Of a DNA stretch of 54,971 nucleotides, positions 33,466-41,998 are shown piece after piece (the first letter of the stretch is position 1; every line of letters begins with the position of its first letter). The stretch is from Acidimicrobiales bacterium (GTDB lineage Bacteria; Actinomycetota; Acidimicrobiia; Acidimicrobiales; Acidimicrobilacustridaceae): the NCBI GenBank assembly GCA_025455885.1, contig JALOLR010000018.1, positions 1 to 54,971 on the forward strand, read 5' to 3'. The translations under genes were made by a program, and so were the position numbers. Below the pieces are notes generated by a model. That model searched no databases and had not been told where the DNA came from. It saw only the letters and a program-made list of their open reading frames with translations.

Positions 33466-34242
33466 TCAGCCCAGGCGATCGAGCAACGAGGCGAAGAGGC
33501 CGAGCACCGCCTCCGGTCCGTCGACGACGGCGTCGGCGGCGTCGGCCAGACGGGGGTCCTGCTCGGCGGAGTGCACGGCCACCTTCACGCCGCGCACGCC
33601 GCGGGTGGCCAGATCGTCGAGCGCTGCGAACGCCGGGAGGTCGCCGACGTCGTCGCCGACGAAGGCCACCACCCGGAGGCCCTCGGCCATCGTCAGCATC
33701 GCCGTGCCCTTGTCGGCGTCGATCGGCGGATGCAGCTCGACGGACATGCGGGCCCGGTGGACGCCCAACCCCGTCCGGCTCGACTCGGCGGCGGCCCACT
33801 CCTCCGCTGCGACGGCCAGGTCGGGCCGCTCGCGGTAGTGCAACGTGACCGAGAGCCCCTTGTGCTCGACGCGCACTCCCTCCGGGCCGGCGGTGCGGGC
33901 CCGCTCGACGGCGTCGTCGACGACCGGCCCCCAGGCCGCGGCCTCGGGGTGGTCGAGACGCCGGCCGCCGATCGACCGCTGCAGGCCGTAGAGGCCCGAC
34001 AGGGCGATGGCCGGTGCGAAGAACCGTTCGAGGACGTCGACGGGCCGGCCCGAGACGACCCCCACCCGGGCGAGGCGGCCGGCCAGTCCCTCGAGCACCG
34101 CGGGGGCCCCCGGCAGCGGTCGGGACGTGTCGGGGTCGTCGACGATCGGCGCCAGCGTCCCGTCGAAGTCGGTGAACAGCCCGGCCCCGCCCGGATCGGC
34201 CAGGAGCGGGCCGAACGGGTCGTCGTCCGGCGCGGGGGTCAA
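33466..34242 (-). CDS. otsB: Trehalose-6-phosphate phosphatase
   Basis: A 258-residue HAD-superfamily phosphatase. The nucleophile motif is FTDFDGTLAPIVDDP, motif II VGVVSGRPVDVL, the cap contains GLYGLQRSI and VEHKGLSVTLHYRE, and motif IV is VAFVGDDVGDLPAF. It converges with otsA across 15 bases rather than following it. The start is a TTG at 34242 whose bases overlap the stop of the upstream LytR_C gene (TTGA), the only start codon that keeps motif I at the usual distance. So it is expressed from the DUF3263-LytR_C transcript. Confidence 0.9.
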   Translation of the reverse strand: MTPAPDDDPFGPLLADPGGAGLFTDFDGTLAPIVDDPDTSRPLPGAPAVLEGLAGRLARVGVVSGRPVDVLERFFAPAIALSGLYGLQRSIGGRRLDHPEAAAWGPVVDDAVERARTAGPEGVRVEHKGLSVTLHYRERPDLAVAAEEWAAAESSRTGLGVHRARMSVELHPPIDADKGTAMLTMAEGLRVVAFVGDDVGDLPAFAALDDLATRGVRGVKVAVHSAEQDPRLADAADAVVDGPEAVLGLFASLLDRLG

Positions 34243-34745
34243 CCCGCGGTGGCCTTGTCGGGCCCCAGGACCACCAGCACGGTGGCGTCGCCCATCTCGA
34301 CCGGCGGCTCGGTGGGCAGCACCCGGACGGCGGCCGGGTCGGTGCCGATCAGGGTGGCCAGCGCCTTCGCCTCGGGCTGCCAGCCCTCGGCGTAGTAGAC
34401 GAGCGTCGTCGTGACCGGGGAGGCGTCGGACGTGCCGACGGTGGTGTAGCCCGAGCTCTCGAGGGTGGTCTTGAGGTTCCCGGCGGCGCCCGCCACCCCG
34501 GCCCCGTTGGCGACGATCACCGGCACCTCGGCGGGGGGACGGGCGACCGGCTCGACGGTGGTGGGCGGCGCCGCGGTCGTGGCCGTCGTCTCGGTCGACG
34601 CATCGGTGGTGACGAGGGCCCCTTCCTGGTCGTAGCCCCTGACCAGCAGGACCAGGCCGATCACGATGGCTGCGCCGATGAGGAGGGCGCCGACGAGGTT
34701 GTCGCGAGCCGGCCCGGAGGCGGTGCGGCCCGAGGCCTCGCTCAC
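34239..34745 (-). CDS. Membrane-anchored LytR C-terminal domain protein
   Basis: A 168-residue protein. A short cytoplasmic N-terminus is followed by one membrane helix at about 18-36 (VGALLIGAAIVIGLVLLVRG), a Thr/Pro-rich linker, and a LytR_C domain outside the cell (PVIVANGAGVAGAAGNLKTT, TTLVYYAEGWQPEAKALAT). It lacks the catalytic LCP domain that would attach polymers to the wall, so an accessory or regulatory wall role is likely. GTGA overlap with the DUF3263 gene upstream and TTGA overlap with otsB downstream make a three-gene unit. Confidence 0.85.
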   Translation of the reverse strand: MSEASGRTASGPARDNLVGALLIGAAIVIGLVLLVRGYDQEGALVTTDASTETTATTAAPPTTVEPVARPPAEVPVIVANGAGVAGAAGNLKTTLESSGYTTVGTSDASPVTTTLVYYAEGWQPEAKALATLIGTDPAAVRVLPTEPPVEMGDATVLVVLGPDKATAG

Positions 34746-35005
34746 GGCCCCTGCTGCTCCGTGCTCTCGCTCGACGACTCCTGGCGCACCCGCCGACGGC
34801 GGTCGCGGAGGCGGCGCAGGCGGCGCACGCCGAGCGGGTCGTAGGCGTAGGCCTCGGGGCTGTCGAGCAGCTCGCCCAGGATCTCGTAGTAGCGGGTCGC
34901 GGACAGCTCGAAGCGCTCCTGGACCTGGATCTCCTTGGGGCCGGTCTCGTGCCACCACGAGCGCTCGAAGTCGAGGATCGCCCGATCCCGGTCGGTGAGT
35001 TCCAT
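34742..35005 (-). CDS. DUF3263 protein
   Basis: An 87-residue basic protein typical of actinobacteria: MELTDRDRAILDFERSWWHE at the start, QVQERFELSATRYYEILGEL resembling a helix-turn-helix, then an Arg-rich tail (RRLRRLRDRRRRVRQES). DUF3263 members are presumed DNA-binding and often sit beside LytR_C genes, as here. The ATG at 35005 begins the conserved segment; the longer open frame upstream is not conserved-looking. Confidence 0.88.
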   Translation of the reverse strand: MELTDRDRAILDFERSWWHETGPKEIQVQERFELSATRYYEILGELLDSPEAYAYDPLGVRRLRRLRDRRRRVRQESSSESTEQQGP

Positions 35006-35111
35006 CCGTCGAGCTTCGCCGCCGCGCACCCCGATTACAAGGACCCGCGTCCGGCCGGGCGTCGCGGGGGCCGTCGCGGGCCGGCCGAGGGGCACCCGGG
35101 CGTCGCGGGGA

Positions 35112-35507
35112 TCATGCCCGCCCCATCACGCTGGCCACCTGGATCTCGATGACCACCCGGTCGCTGCGGTCCTTCGGGGGTCGGTACCGCTCGGTGTAGC
35201 GGCGCACGGCGTCGGCCACCGGCCCCGGTTCCCCCGTCACCGTGGCCGAACCCTCGAGGGTGAGCCACCGGCCCCCGTCGACCTGGCACACCGCGGCCGG
35301 ACCGGCCCAGCGCTCCGCGACGTTGCGCGCTTTGCGGCTGCCCGCCCACGTGATGACCCGGGCCACCGCCGCTTCCGCGTCCCAGGTGAAGCCGACGGCC
35401 ACCACGTGGGGGGTGCCGTCGGGGCGCAGCGTGGTGAGCGTGGCGAGGTGGCGCTCGCGGAGGAACTCGGTGACGGCGTCGGGGAGGTGGGCGGGATCGA
35501 GGGCCAT
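35112..35507 (-). CDS. PPOX-class F420- or flavin-dependent protein
   Basis: A 131-residue split-barrel protein (pyridoxamine 5'-phosphate oxidase-like): RERHLATLTTLRPDGTPHVV, ITWAGSRKARNVAERWAGPA, and WLTLEGSATVTGEPGPVADA. The pattern fits actinobacterial PPOX-class F420-dependent enzymes, whose members reduce biliverdin or other substrates; many are uncharacterised. The cofactor is inferred from family only. It lies 12 bases after the MacB permease gene, in a reverse-strand run. Confidence 0.83.
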   Translation of the reverse strand: MALDPAHLPDAVTEFLRERHLATLTTLRPDGTPHVVAVGFTWDAEAAVARVITWAGSRKARNVAERWAGPAAVCQVDGGRWLTLEGSATVTGEPGPVADAVRRYTERYRPPKDRSDRVVIEIQVASVMGRA

Positions 35508-35519
35508 TGGTGCTCCCGG

Positions 35520-38075
35520 CTACTCGGTGGCGATGGCGGTCAGGACGTTCAGGCGGGCGGCCCGGAACGCGGGGTACAGGGCGGCACCGACCCCGGCCAG
35601 GGCGGCCAGGAACACCATGATCACCAGCTGGCCGACGGGGATGCTGAACACCGTGATGCCCTCGTCCTCGAGGGCCTGGACGAGCGCCCACCCGAACACG
35701 AGGCCGATGAGCAGCCCGGTCAGGGTGCCGATCAGGGCGATGATCACCGACTCCCAGCGGACGCTGGAGCGCACCTGTCCGCGGCTCATGCCCACGGCCC
35801 GCAGCAACCCGAGCTCGCGGGTGCGCTCGTACACCGAGAGCAGCAGGGTGTTGATCACCCCGACGATGGCGATGACGAGGGCCAGCGCCAACAGGACGTA
35901 CACGATGACGAGGAACTGGTTGGCCTGGTCGGTCTGGCTCTGCTTGAACTCGGTGAGGTCCTGGAGCTCGGCGCCGGGGAACGGGGCGACGACCGCGTCG
36001 AGGGCGGGCCGGGCCTCGGCGATGCCCTCGGGGCTCGTGTCGACGAGCTTGACGTAGACCGCCTGGTCGGTCTGTTGCTGGGGAGGGAAGTAGCGGGCGT
36101 ACAGCTCCTGGTCGATGATCCACCCCGCTCCCTGCAGCGGGAACTGGGTTCGGTAGATCGACTGGACCTCGAGCGTCGTCTCGCCACCCTGGAGAAAGGT
36201 GGCCGGCAGGGTGTCGCCGAGGGCGAGCCCGTCGTCGGTGGCCTGTTGCTCGCTGATGGCGACGCCGTTGCCGCCGAGGGCGGCGAAGCTCCCCTCGACG
36301 TCGCTGAACTCGATCACCTGGGTGAGGTCGGCGGGTTCGACGGCCAGCACGATCTGGGCGTTCCCGTCGACCGTGGCGAAGCCGCCCCGGACGCTCGCCG
36401 CGGTCTCGACCTCCGGCAGGGCGCGCAGCTCCTCGGCCAGCGACGGCGGCAGCGCCGTGGGGCCGAAACCGGAGGTGTTGACCACGTACTGGCCCTGCAC
36501 CGAGTCGTCGATGGCGTCGGTGGTCGACGCTTTCAGCGAGTCGGCGGTGACGGCGATGAAGACGACGAGCCCGACGCCGATCATGAGCGCCGACGCGGTG
36601 CTGGCCGTGCGCCGGGGGTTGCGGATGGCGTTCTCCTGGGCCAGTCGTCCGGTCACCCCCCTCAGGACGGGGAGCGGCGCGCCGAGCACCCGGGACAGCC
36701 GGGGAGCGGTGACGGGCCCGAGCACCGCGAACCCGACGAACACCGCCGCCGCTCCCGCCCCGATGAGCTGCAGCGAGTTGTCGCCGCCCCCGAAGAGGCC
36801 GAGGTAGAGGAGACCGGCACCGAGCGCCACGATCACCAGGCCGAGGGCCAGACGGATCCGCGACCGCGAGCTGGTGTCGACGGCCACGTCGCGCATCGCT
36901 GCGACGGGCGCCACCGACGCCGCCTTGCGGGCCGGGAACACCGCCGAGACCAGGGTGATGAGCGTCCCGACGAGCATCGACGAGATCACCGCCGACGGCG
37001 GCACGATGAGCGGCGTGTCGGGGGCCGCGAAGCCCACGTTGCGCAGCAGGGCGTTGAGCCCGATGGCGAGCAGGATGCCGAGGCCCACGCCGATGGCCGA
37101 GGCGACGAGGCCCACCGCCAGCGCCTCGAGCATCACCGACGACAGCACCTGGCGGCGGCTGGCGCCGATGGCCCGCAGGAGGGCCAGCTCCTTGGTGCGC
37201 TGGGCGACGATGATCGAGAAGGTGTTGTAGATGATGAACGACCCGACGAACAGGGCGATGAGGGCGAAGGTCAACAGGAACGTGTTGAAGATCGAGATCA
37301 GCTGTTGGAAGGCGGTCTGGCTCTCCTCGGTGAACTCGTCGCCGGTGATCGCCTCGGTGTCGGCGGGCAGCACCTCGGCCACCCGCTCGGTGAGCTCGGA
37401 CTGGGAGACGCCCTCCTCACCGGCCACCGAGATCCAGTCGAACCGGCCCGGCTCCTGGAGCAGCTCCTGGAGGGTGGCTGTCTCGAACAGCGCCGCCTGG
37501 GCGCCGCCCCAGGTCTCGAGCTCACCGAACTTCGCGATGCCGACCAGCTCGAAGGAGCGGATGCCCTGCTGGTCGGCGACGTCCACGCGGTCGCCGAGGG
37601 CGAACCCGCCGTCGCCGGCGGACTTCGCGTCGAGCACGATCTCGCCGGGGCCGGTGGGCGGGGCGCCGTCCACGGTCCAGCCGTTCAGGGCCGGAGAGGT
37701 GAGCCAGTTGAGCCCGAAGTTCGGGGCCCCGGTGCTGGGGGCGAGCGGCTCACCGGTCTTGTCGAGCACCCGGATCTGGCCGATGACCTGGCCCTCGGCG
37801 GCGGCCGCGCCGGGGACGGCCGCGACCAGCGGGACGAGCGATCCGTCGATCTTGGCCCGCTCGTCGCCGAAGGGCGTCTCGACCTGGGTCGTCGACCGGG
37901 CGACGGTGTCGATCTGGGCGTAGACGTCGGCGAAGACCTTGTCGAAGCTGGCGCTGACGCTCCCGGTGAGGACCTGGGTGCCGCACATGAAGGCGACGCC
38001 GAGGAAGACGGCGACGGCGGTCGCGATCAGCCGCACCTTGTGCGCGGCGAGGCCGCGGAGGGTGAGCTTGAGCAT
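35520..38075 (-). CDS. MacB/FtsX-type ABC transporter permease
   Basis: An 851-residue membrane protein with duplicated architecture: an N-terminal helix (RLIATAVAVFLGVAFMCGT), a periplasmic MacB_PCD domain, a first FtsX block around residues 260-400 (FALIALFVGSFIIYNTFSII, QRTKELALLRAIGASRRQVL), two further helices, a second extracytoplasmic domain and a second FtsX block at about 740-850 (RTRELGLLRAVGMSRGQVRS). Such mechanotransmission exporters extract lipids, peptides or drugs from the membrane rather than moving them through a channel. Its substrate is unknown. The ATG overlaps the ATPase stop by one base (TGATG). Confidence 0.92.
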   Translation of the reverse strand: MLKLTLRGLAAHKVRLIATAVAVFLGVAFMCGTQVLTGSVSASFDKVFADVYAQIDTVARSTTQVETPFGDERAKIDGSLVPLVAAVPGAAAAEGQVIGQIRVLDKTGEPLAPSTGAPNFGLNWLTSPALNGWTVDGAPPTGPGEIVLDAKSAGDGGFALGDRVDVADQQGIRSFELVGIAKFGELETWGGAQAALFETATLQELLQEPGRFDWISVAGEEGVSQSELTERVAEVLPADTEAITGDEFTEESQTAFQQLISIFNTFLLTFALIALFVGSFIIYNTFSIIVAQRTKELALLRAIGASRRQVLSSVMLEALAVGLVASAIGVGLGILLAIGLNALLRNVGFAAPDTPLIVPPSAVISSMLVGTLITLVSAVFPARKAASVAPVAAMRDVAVDTSSRSRIRLALGLVIVALGAGLLYLGLFGGGDNSLQLIGAGAAAVFVGFAVLGPVTAPRLSRVLGAPLPVLRGVTGRLAQENAIRNPRRTASTASALMIGVGLVVFIAVTADSLKASTTDAIDDSVQGQYVVNTSGFGPTALPPSLAEELRALPEVETAASVRGGFATVDGNAQIVLAVEPADLTQVIEFSDVEGSFAALGGNGVAISEQQATDDGLALGDTLPATFLQGGETTLEVQSIYRTQFPLQGAGWIIDQELYARYFPPQQQTDQAVYVKLVDTSPEGIAEARPALDAVVAPFPGAELQDLTEFKQSQTDQANQFLVIVYVLLALALVIAIVGVINTLLLSVYERTRELGLLRAVGMSRGQVRSSVRWESVIIALIGTLTGLLIGLVFGWALVQALEDEGITVFSIPVGQLVIMVFLAALAGVGAALYPAFRAARLNVLTAIATE

Positions 38076-38869
38076 CAGGCCGACTGGTCGGTGGAGAGGT
38101 CCTCCCCGAGGCTGCGCATGTGGGCCAGCACGATGTCGGTCGTCGGGCCTTCGAGGTCGTCGACGACCTTGCCGTCGGCGAGGAACACCACCCGGTCGGC
38201 GTGCGAGGCCGCCACCGGGTCGTGGGTGACCATCACGATCGACTGGCGGAACTCGTCGACCGCCGTGCGCATGAACTCGAGGATCTCGGTGCCGCTCTTC
38301 GAGTCGAGGTTCCCGGTGGGCTCGTCGGCGAAGATGATCTGGGGCTTGCTGGCGAGCGCCCGGGCCACGGCGACGCGCTGTTGCTGGCCGCCCGACAGCT
38401 CGCTCGGGCGGTGCCCGACCCGGTCACCCAGGTTCACCGCGCCGATGACGGTGTCGTACCAGGACTGGTCGACCTTGCGGCCGGCGAGGTCGAGCGGGAG
38501 GGTGATGTTCTCGGCCGCCGTGAGCGTCGGGACCAGGTTGAAGGCCTGGAAGACGAAGCCGATGGTGTCGCGGCGCAGCGTGGTGAGCTGCTTCTCGTTC
38601 AGCTCGCTCAGGTCGACGTCACCGATGAAGACCTGACCTGCCGTGAGGGTGTCGAGGCCGGCGATGCAGTGCATGAGCGTGGACTTGCCCGACCCGGAGG
38701 GCCCCATGATCGCCGTGAACCGGGCCCGCTCGAACCCGACGGTGATGTCGTCGAGGGCGCGGACCTCGGTGTCGCCCGAGCCGTAGACCTTGCTGGCGTG
38801 CACCGTGCGGGCGGCCAGGTCGGAACCGGCGGGGGGCGGTGCAGGGGGGGCGGTCTCGGTGGCGGTCAC
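38075..38869 (-). CDS. ABC transporter ATPase, MacB/LolD type
   Basis: A 264-residue ATPase: Walker A GPSGSGKST, Q-loop FVFQAFNLVPTLT, signature LSGGQQQRVAVARAL, Walker B IIFADEPTGNLDS and switch His in VMVTHDPVAA. Energises the permease encoded by the overlapping downstream gene. A Pro/Ala-rich N-terminal tail of about 20 residues precedes the domain. The GTG at 38869 lies 7 bases after TAGGCT with no Shine-Dalgarno. Confidence 0.95.
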   Translation of the reverse strand: MTATETAPPAPPPAGSDLAARTVHASKVYGSGDTEVRALDDITVGFERARFTAIMGPSGSGKSTLMHCIAGLDTLTAGQVFIGDVDLSELNEKQLTTLRRDTIGFVFQAFNLVPTLTAAENITLPLDLAGRKVDQSWYDTVIGAVNLGDRVGHRPSELSGGQQQRVAVARALASKPQIIFADEPTGNLDSKSGTEILEFMRTAVDEFRQSIVMVTHDPVAASHADRVVFLADGKVVDDLEGPTTDIVLAHMRSLGEDLSTDQSA

Positions 38870-38876
38870 ACCGAAG

Positions 38877-38882
38877 AGCCTA
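38877..38882 (-). promoter_or_regulatory. Leaderless -10 box for the ABC exporter operon
   Basis: TAGGCT on the reverse strand ends 7 bases before the GTG at 38869. Confidence 0.45.
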
Positions 38883-38931
38883 AGGGAGTGCAGCGGCGGC
38901 CGGACAGGCGCTGCGGTCCCGGGCGCGGCGC

Positions 38932-38960
38932 GGGAGAGGCGCCGGTGGTGGCGCCTCCCC
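38932..38960 (-). terminator. Terminator of the peroxiredoxin gene
   Basis: GAGGCGCC (38936-38943) and GGCGCCTC (38950-38957) form an 8-bp stem around a 6-base loop, extended by GGGA and CCC. It lies 30 bases beyond the reverse-strand peroxiredoxin stop. Confidence 0.6.
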
Positions 38961-38989
38961 CTCGACCGGGGCCCGGACCCCCCGAGGGA

Positions 38990-39625
38990 TCACTTGTCGG
39001 GCTGGGGCGTCATCCGCAGGTACGGCTTCAGCGTCGTGAAGCCCTTGGGGAACCGCTCCGTGGCCTCCTCGTCGGAGAGCGCCGGTGCGACGATGACGTC
39101 GTCGCCGTCGGTCCAGTTGGCCGGGGTGGCCACCTTGTAGCCGTCGGTGAGCTGGAGCGAGTCGATGACCCTCAGCAGCTCGTCGAAGTTGCGGCCGGTG
39201 CTGGCCGGGTAGGTGAGGGTGAGGCGCACCTTGTTGGCGGGGTCGATCACGAACACCGAGCGCACCGTGAGCGTGTCGTTGGCGTTCGGGTGGATCATGT
39301 CGTAGAGGTCGGCCACCGTGCGCTCCGGGTCGGCGATCACCGGGAAGTTGACGGCTTGGCCCTGGGTCTCCTCGATGTCGCCCTCCCAGGCCCTGTGGGA
39401 GTCGACCGGGTCGACGGACAGGCCGATGGGCTTGACGTTGCGGGCGTCGAACTCGGGCTTGAGCTTGGCCACGGTGCCCAGCTCGGTGGTGCAGACCGGG
39501 GTGAAGTCCTTGGGGTGGGAGAACAGCACCGCCCAGCTGTCGCCCTTCCAGTCGTGGAAGGACAGCTCCCCCTGCGTGGTGTCGGCGGTGAAGTCCGGGG
39601 CGGTGTCCCCGAGGCGAATGGCCAT
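38990..39625 (-). CDS. 1-Cys-type peroxiredoxin (Prx6 group)
   Basis: A 211-residue peroxidase reducing hydroperoxides. The peroxidatic Cys is in FSHPKDFTPVCTTELG (about residue 45, PxxxT/SxxC motif). The long C-terminal domain TPANWTDGDDVIVAPALSDE and FPKGFTTLKPYLRMTPQP are typical of the Prx6 group; there is no second conserved Cys beyond the core, consistent with 1-Cys chemistry. The ATG has GGAGG eight bases upstream, overruling the longer open frame. Confidence 0.93.
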   Translation of the reverse strand: MAIRLGDTAPDFTADTTQGELSFHDWKGDSWAVLFSHPKDFTPVCTTELGTVAKLKPEFDARNVKPIGLSVDPVDSHRAWEGDIEETQGQAVNFPVIADPERTVADLYDMIHPNANDTLTVRSVFVIDPANKVRLTLTYPASTGRNFDELLRVIDSLQLTDGYKVATPANWTDGDDVIVAPALSDEEATERFPKGFTTLKPYLRMTPQPDK

Positions 39626-39722
39626 GGTGCAAGCCTCCAGTGGCTCGTGAGGTGTCGTGCCGGCCACTCTAGGGAGCACCACCCCGAAAGTCGACCCCGT
39701 GGGTCGGGTTTCCCCGGGATGG

Positions 39723-40232
39723 TCAGGCCCCGGTGCCCTGTGACCGGTATCGGGCCCGGGAGGCCTCGATCTCGGTCCACGCCGCGGTCCGGTCCTCCCA
39801 CGTCCCCGTCACCGAGAACTTCCCGGGCTCGAGCATCTTGTAGACGTCGAAGAAGTGCTTGATCTCGGCGAGGATCTCGGCCGGCAGGTCGTCGATGTCG
39901 TCGATGTCCTTCCACCGGGGCTCGCTCGGCTCGACGCAGATCACCTTCGCGTCGGGCCCCGCTTCGTCCTCCATCCACATGAGGCCCACCGGCTTGCACA
40001 CGATGTAGCACCCCGGGAACGTGGGATCCTCGGTCAGGACGAGCACGTCGAGGGGGTCGCCGTCCTCGGACAGCGTGTCGGGGATGAAGCCGTACTCGGT
40101 GGGGTAGGCCGTCGCCGCGAACAGCCTCCGGTCGAGGCGGATGCGACCGGTCTCGTGGTCGACCTCGTACTTGTTGCGGCTCCCGCGGGGGATCTCGATC
40201 AGCACCTCGATGGTCTCTTCCATGGTGCCCAT
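39723..40232 (-). CDS. ppa: Inorganic pyrophosphatase, family I
   Basis: A 169-residue soluble enzyme splitting pyrophosphate. Family I motifs: EIPRGSRNKYEVDHETGRIR (substrate-binding Lys/Arg), YPTEYGFIPDTLSEDGDPLD with the metal-binding Asp run EDGDPLDVLV, and DIDDLPAEILAEIKHFFDVY. A second ATG three codons downstream (40223) could also be the start. It diverges from the GDH-like gene. Confidence 0.95.
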   Translation of the reverse strand: MGTMEETIEVLIEIPRGSRNKYEVDHETGRIRLDRRLFAATAYPTEYGFIPDTLSEDGDPLDVLVLTEDPTFPGCYIVCKPVGLMWMEDEAGPDAKVICVEPSEPRWKDIDDIDDLPAEILAEIKHFFDVYKMLEPGKFSVTGTWEDRTAAWTEIEASRARYRSQGTGA

Positions 40233-40319
40233 TGTGACCCCCACCCGGGGCGGGGGACGGCCGGAGGCGGGGTCGCGCGGATCGGACGCCGGCCGGCCCG
40301 TGTGTTTGACTCGACGGCC

Positions 40320-41336
40320 GTGACCACCCGAAAGCTCGAGACCGCCGACGCCTTCGTCGTGACCGACCTGCCCGACGAGGTGCCGGCGGCCGGGATCGTC
40401 CGCAGCGCCCCGAAGGTCCTCGTCGACGGGGCGAGCTGGCTGGCCCGATCGCAGACCTATCAGTTCGCGGCGTTCGGCCGACGGGCCGGCGGCGCGTCGG
40501 CGGCGGTGAACGCCCGACCCGAGGACCGCGACGACGCGGTCACCGCGTTCATGGCGGAGCTCGCCCCCGAGCTCGCCGCAGGGGCGCTGCTCCTCGAGCC
40601 GGCCAAGGGCCTCTCCGCCGAGCAGGCCGACGCCATGCGCGCCGTCGACCCCCGGCCCGCGCTCTGGTGGGATCACCGCCACGACCTCCGCGGGGCCGGG
40701 GTGGCCGCCGCCGTCGCCACCGCCGTCGCGCCCGACGGCGCCACCGTCGCCGTCGAGGGCTTCGACGAGGCCGGTCCGGCGCTCGTCGAGGCGCTGGCCG
40801 CTCGCGGCGCGGTCGTCGTCGCCGTGTCCACGCCCACCGGCACCCTCGTGCGTGAGGGGGGCGTCGCCGCCGACGAGCTCGCCGAGGCGTGGCGGGCCCA
40901 CGGTCCGGCGTTCGTCGGTGAGCTCGGCGGCACCACGGCTCCCGGCGACGTCCTCGCCGTGGCCGCCGACGTCCTCGTGCCCGGATCCAAGGTCGGTGTC
41001 GTCGATCACGATGTCGCCGCCCAGCTGCAGGTGCGCGCCGTCGTGCCCGGCGGCGCGCTCCCCGTCACCGCCAAGGCCCTCGCCGCCCTGCGCCGGGCCG
41101 ACGTCACGGTGCTGCCCGACTTCGTCACCACCGCCGGGGCACTCTTCGCCTGGCCGGTCGACGGCCCCGAGCCGACCCTCGACGGCGCCCGCGACGCCGG
41201 CGCCGAGGCCATCACCGCCGCGTTGGCCGCCGTCGCCGACCACCCGGCGGGCCCGCTGCTCGGGGCCTGCGAGCTGGCCGAGCGGTTCCTCGTCACCTGG
41301 ACCGACACCGTCCCCTTCGGCCGCCCCCTCGCCTGA
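40320..41336 (+). CDS. Glutamate-dehydrogenase-like Rossmann protein lacking the catalytic domain
   Basis: A 338-residue protein. Residues about 130-320 resemble the NAD(P)-binding domain of Glu/Leu/Phe/Val dehydrogenases: GATVAVEGFDEAGPALVEAL, VVVAVSTPTGTLVREGGVAA, ADVLVPGSKVGVVDHDVAAQ, RAVVPGGALPVTAKALAALR and VTVLPDFVTTAGALFAWPV. The glycine fingerprint is altered (GFDEAG instead of GFGNVG) and the N-terminal domain is short, without the glycine-rich segment and catalytic Lys of active enzymes. It is likely a non-catalytic relative or one with new chemistry. The GTG at 40320 is the first start in frame; no ribosome-binding site is visible. Confidence 0.7.
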   Translation: MTTRKLETADAFVVTDLPDEVPAAGIVRSAPKVLVDGASWLARSQTYQFAAFGRRAGGASAAVNARPEDRDDAVTAFMAELAPELAAGALLLEPAKGLSAEQADAMRAVDPRPALWWDHRHDLRGAGVAAAVATAVAPDGATVAVEGFDEAGPALVEALAARGAVVVAVSTPTGTLVREGGVAADELAEAWRAHGPAFVGELGGTTAPGDVLAVAADVLVPGSKVGVVDHDVAAQLQVRAVVPGGALPVTAKALAALRRADVTVLPDFVTTAGALFAWPVDGPEPTLDGARDAGAEAITAALAAVADHPAGPLLGACELAERFLVTWTDTVPFGRPLA

Positions 41337-41374
41337 TCACCGGGTGCGGGGCCCGGTCGCCGAGGGCGGGTCAC

Positions 41375-41380
41375 TAGCCT
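41375..41380 (+). promoter_or_regulatory. Leaderless -10 box for the TIMP-like gene
   Basis: TAGCCT ends 6 bases before the GTG at 41387. Confidence 0.45.
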
Positions 41381-41386
41381 CCGTGC

Positions 41387-41992
41387 GTGCGTCGCCTCGG
41401 GCTGGTCGTGTCGCTCCTCGTGGCCTCGTCCGCGCTCGTGGCGCTCGACGCCTCGCCGGCCGCCGCCTGCTCGTGCGCCCCGCTGACCGCGGAGCAGGCC
41501 TTCGACGTCGCTGACGCGGTGTTCGTCGGCGACTGGGTCGAGACGCTCCCCGGCGGGGCCCTCGCCGGAGTCGACGGCGCCTCGGACGATCCGACCCGGC
41601 TGATCTTCGAGGTCGACGGCGTCTACAAGGGCGAGGTCTTCGCCCGCCAGAGCGTCGTCACCGCCCGCGACGGCGCCAGCTGCGGGCTCGAGCTGCGCGG
41701 CGAGGGCCCGTTCCTGGTCTTCGGGCGCACCGCCGCGTCCGAGTTCGAGCCCGAGGTCGAGGCCGGCGAGCTGTCGGCCAACCAGTGCGGGGGCAGTCGG
41801 GCCGTCGCCGACGGGGCCGTCCCCGCGTCGTTCGGCCCACCGTCGGCGCCGGTCGAGGGGTCCTCGCCCGTGGGAGGCAGCGACGGTGTCGGGGCCATCG
41901 TGGCGATGGCCGTGGGGGGCGCGCTGGCCGGAGCGGCCGTCCTCGGGGTGAGGGCGATCCGCGGTCGCCGGCCGCCTTCCCCACCCGGCTGA
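41387..41992 (+). CDS. Secreted, C-terminally anchored TIMP/netrin-like protein
   Basis: A 201-residue exported protein. A signal peptide (LGLVVSLLVASSALVALDAS, ending near AAA) is followed at once by CSCAPLTAEQAFDVADAVFV, the Cys-x-Cys start of tissue-inhibitor-of-metalloproteinase/netrin-like domains, whose mature N-terminal Cys lies at the protease site in the eukaryotic inhibitors. Further Cys residues (GASCGLELRG, ANQCGGSR) suit disulfides. After a low-complexity linker, a Gly/Ala-rich helix (GVGAIVAMAVGGALAGAAVL) and an Arg-rich tail anchor it in the membrane. Inhibitor function in bacteria is unproven. A hairpin follows the stop. Confidence 0.8.
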   Translation: MRRLGLVVSLLVASSALVALDASPAAACSCAPLTAEQAFDVADAVFVGDWVETLPGGALAGVDGASDDPTRLIFEVDGVYKGEVFARQSVVTARDGASCGLELRGEGPFLVFGRTAASEFEPEVEAGELSANQCGGSRAVADGAVPASFGPPSAPVEGSSPVGGSDGVGAIVAMAVGGALAGAAVLGVRAIRGRRPPSPPG

Positions 41993-41998
41993 GCGCGA

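Noticed and set aside
35040-35111. A 14-bp direct repeat (CGGGCGTCGCGGGG) in the gap between DUF3263 and PPOX
   Set aside because: It is short and made of the commonest GC words in the window, with no palindrome or gene context to support a role.
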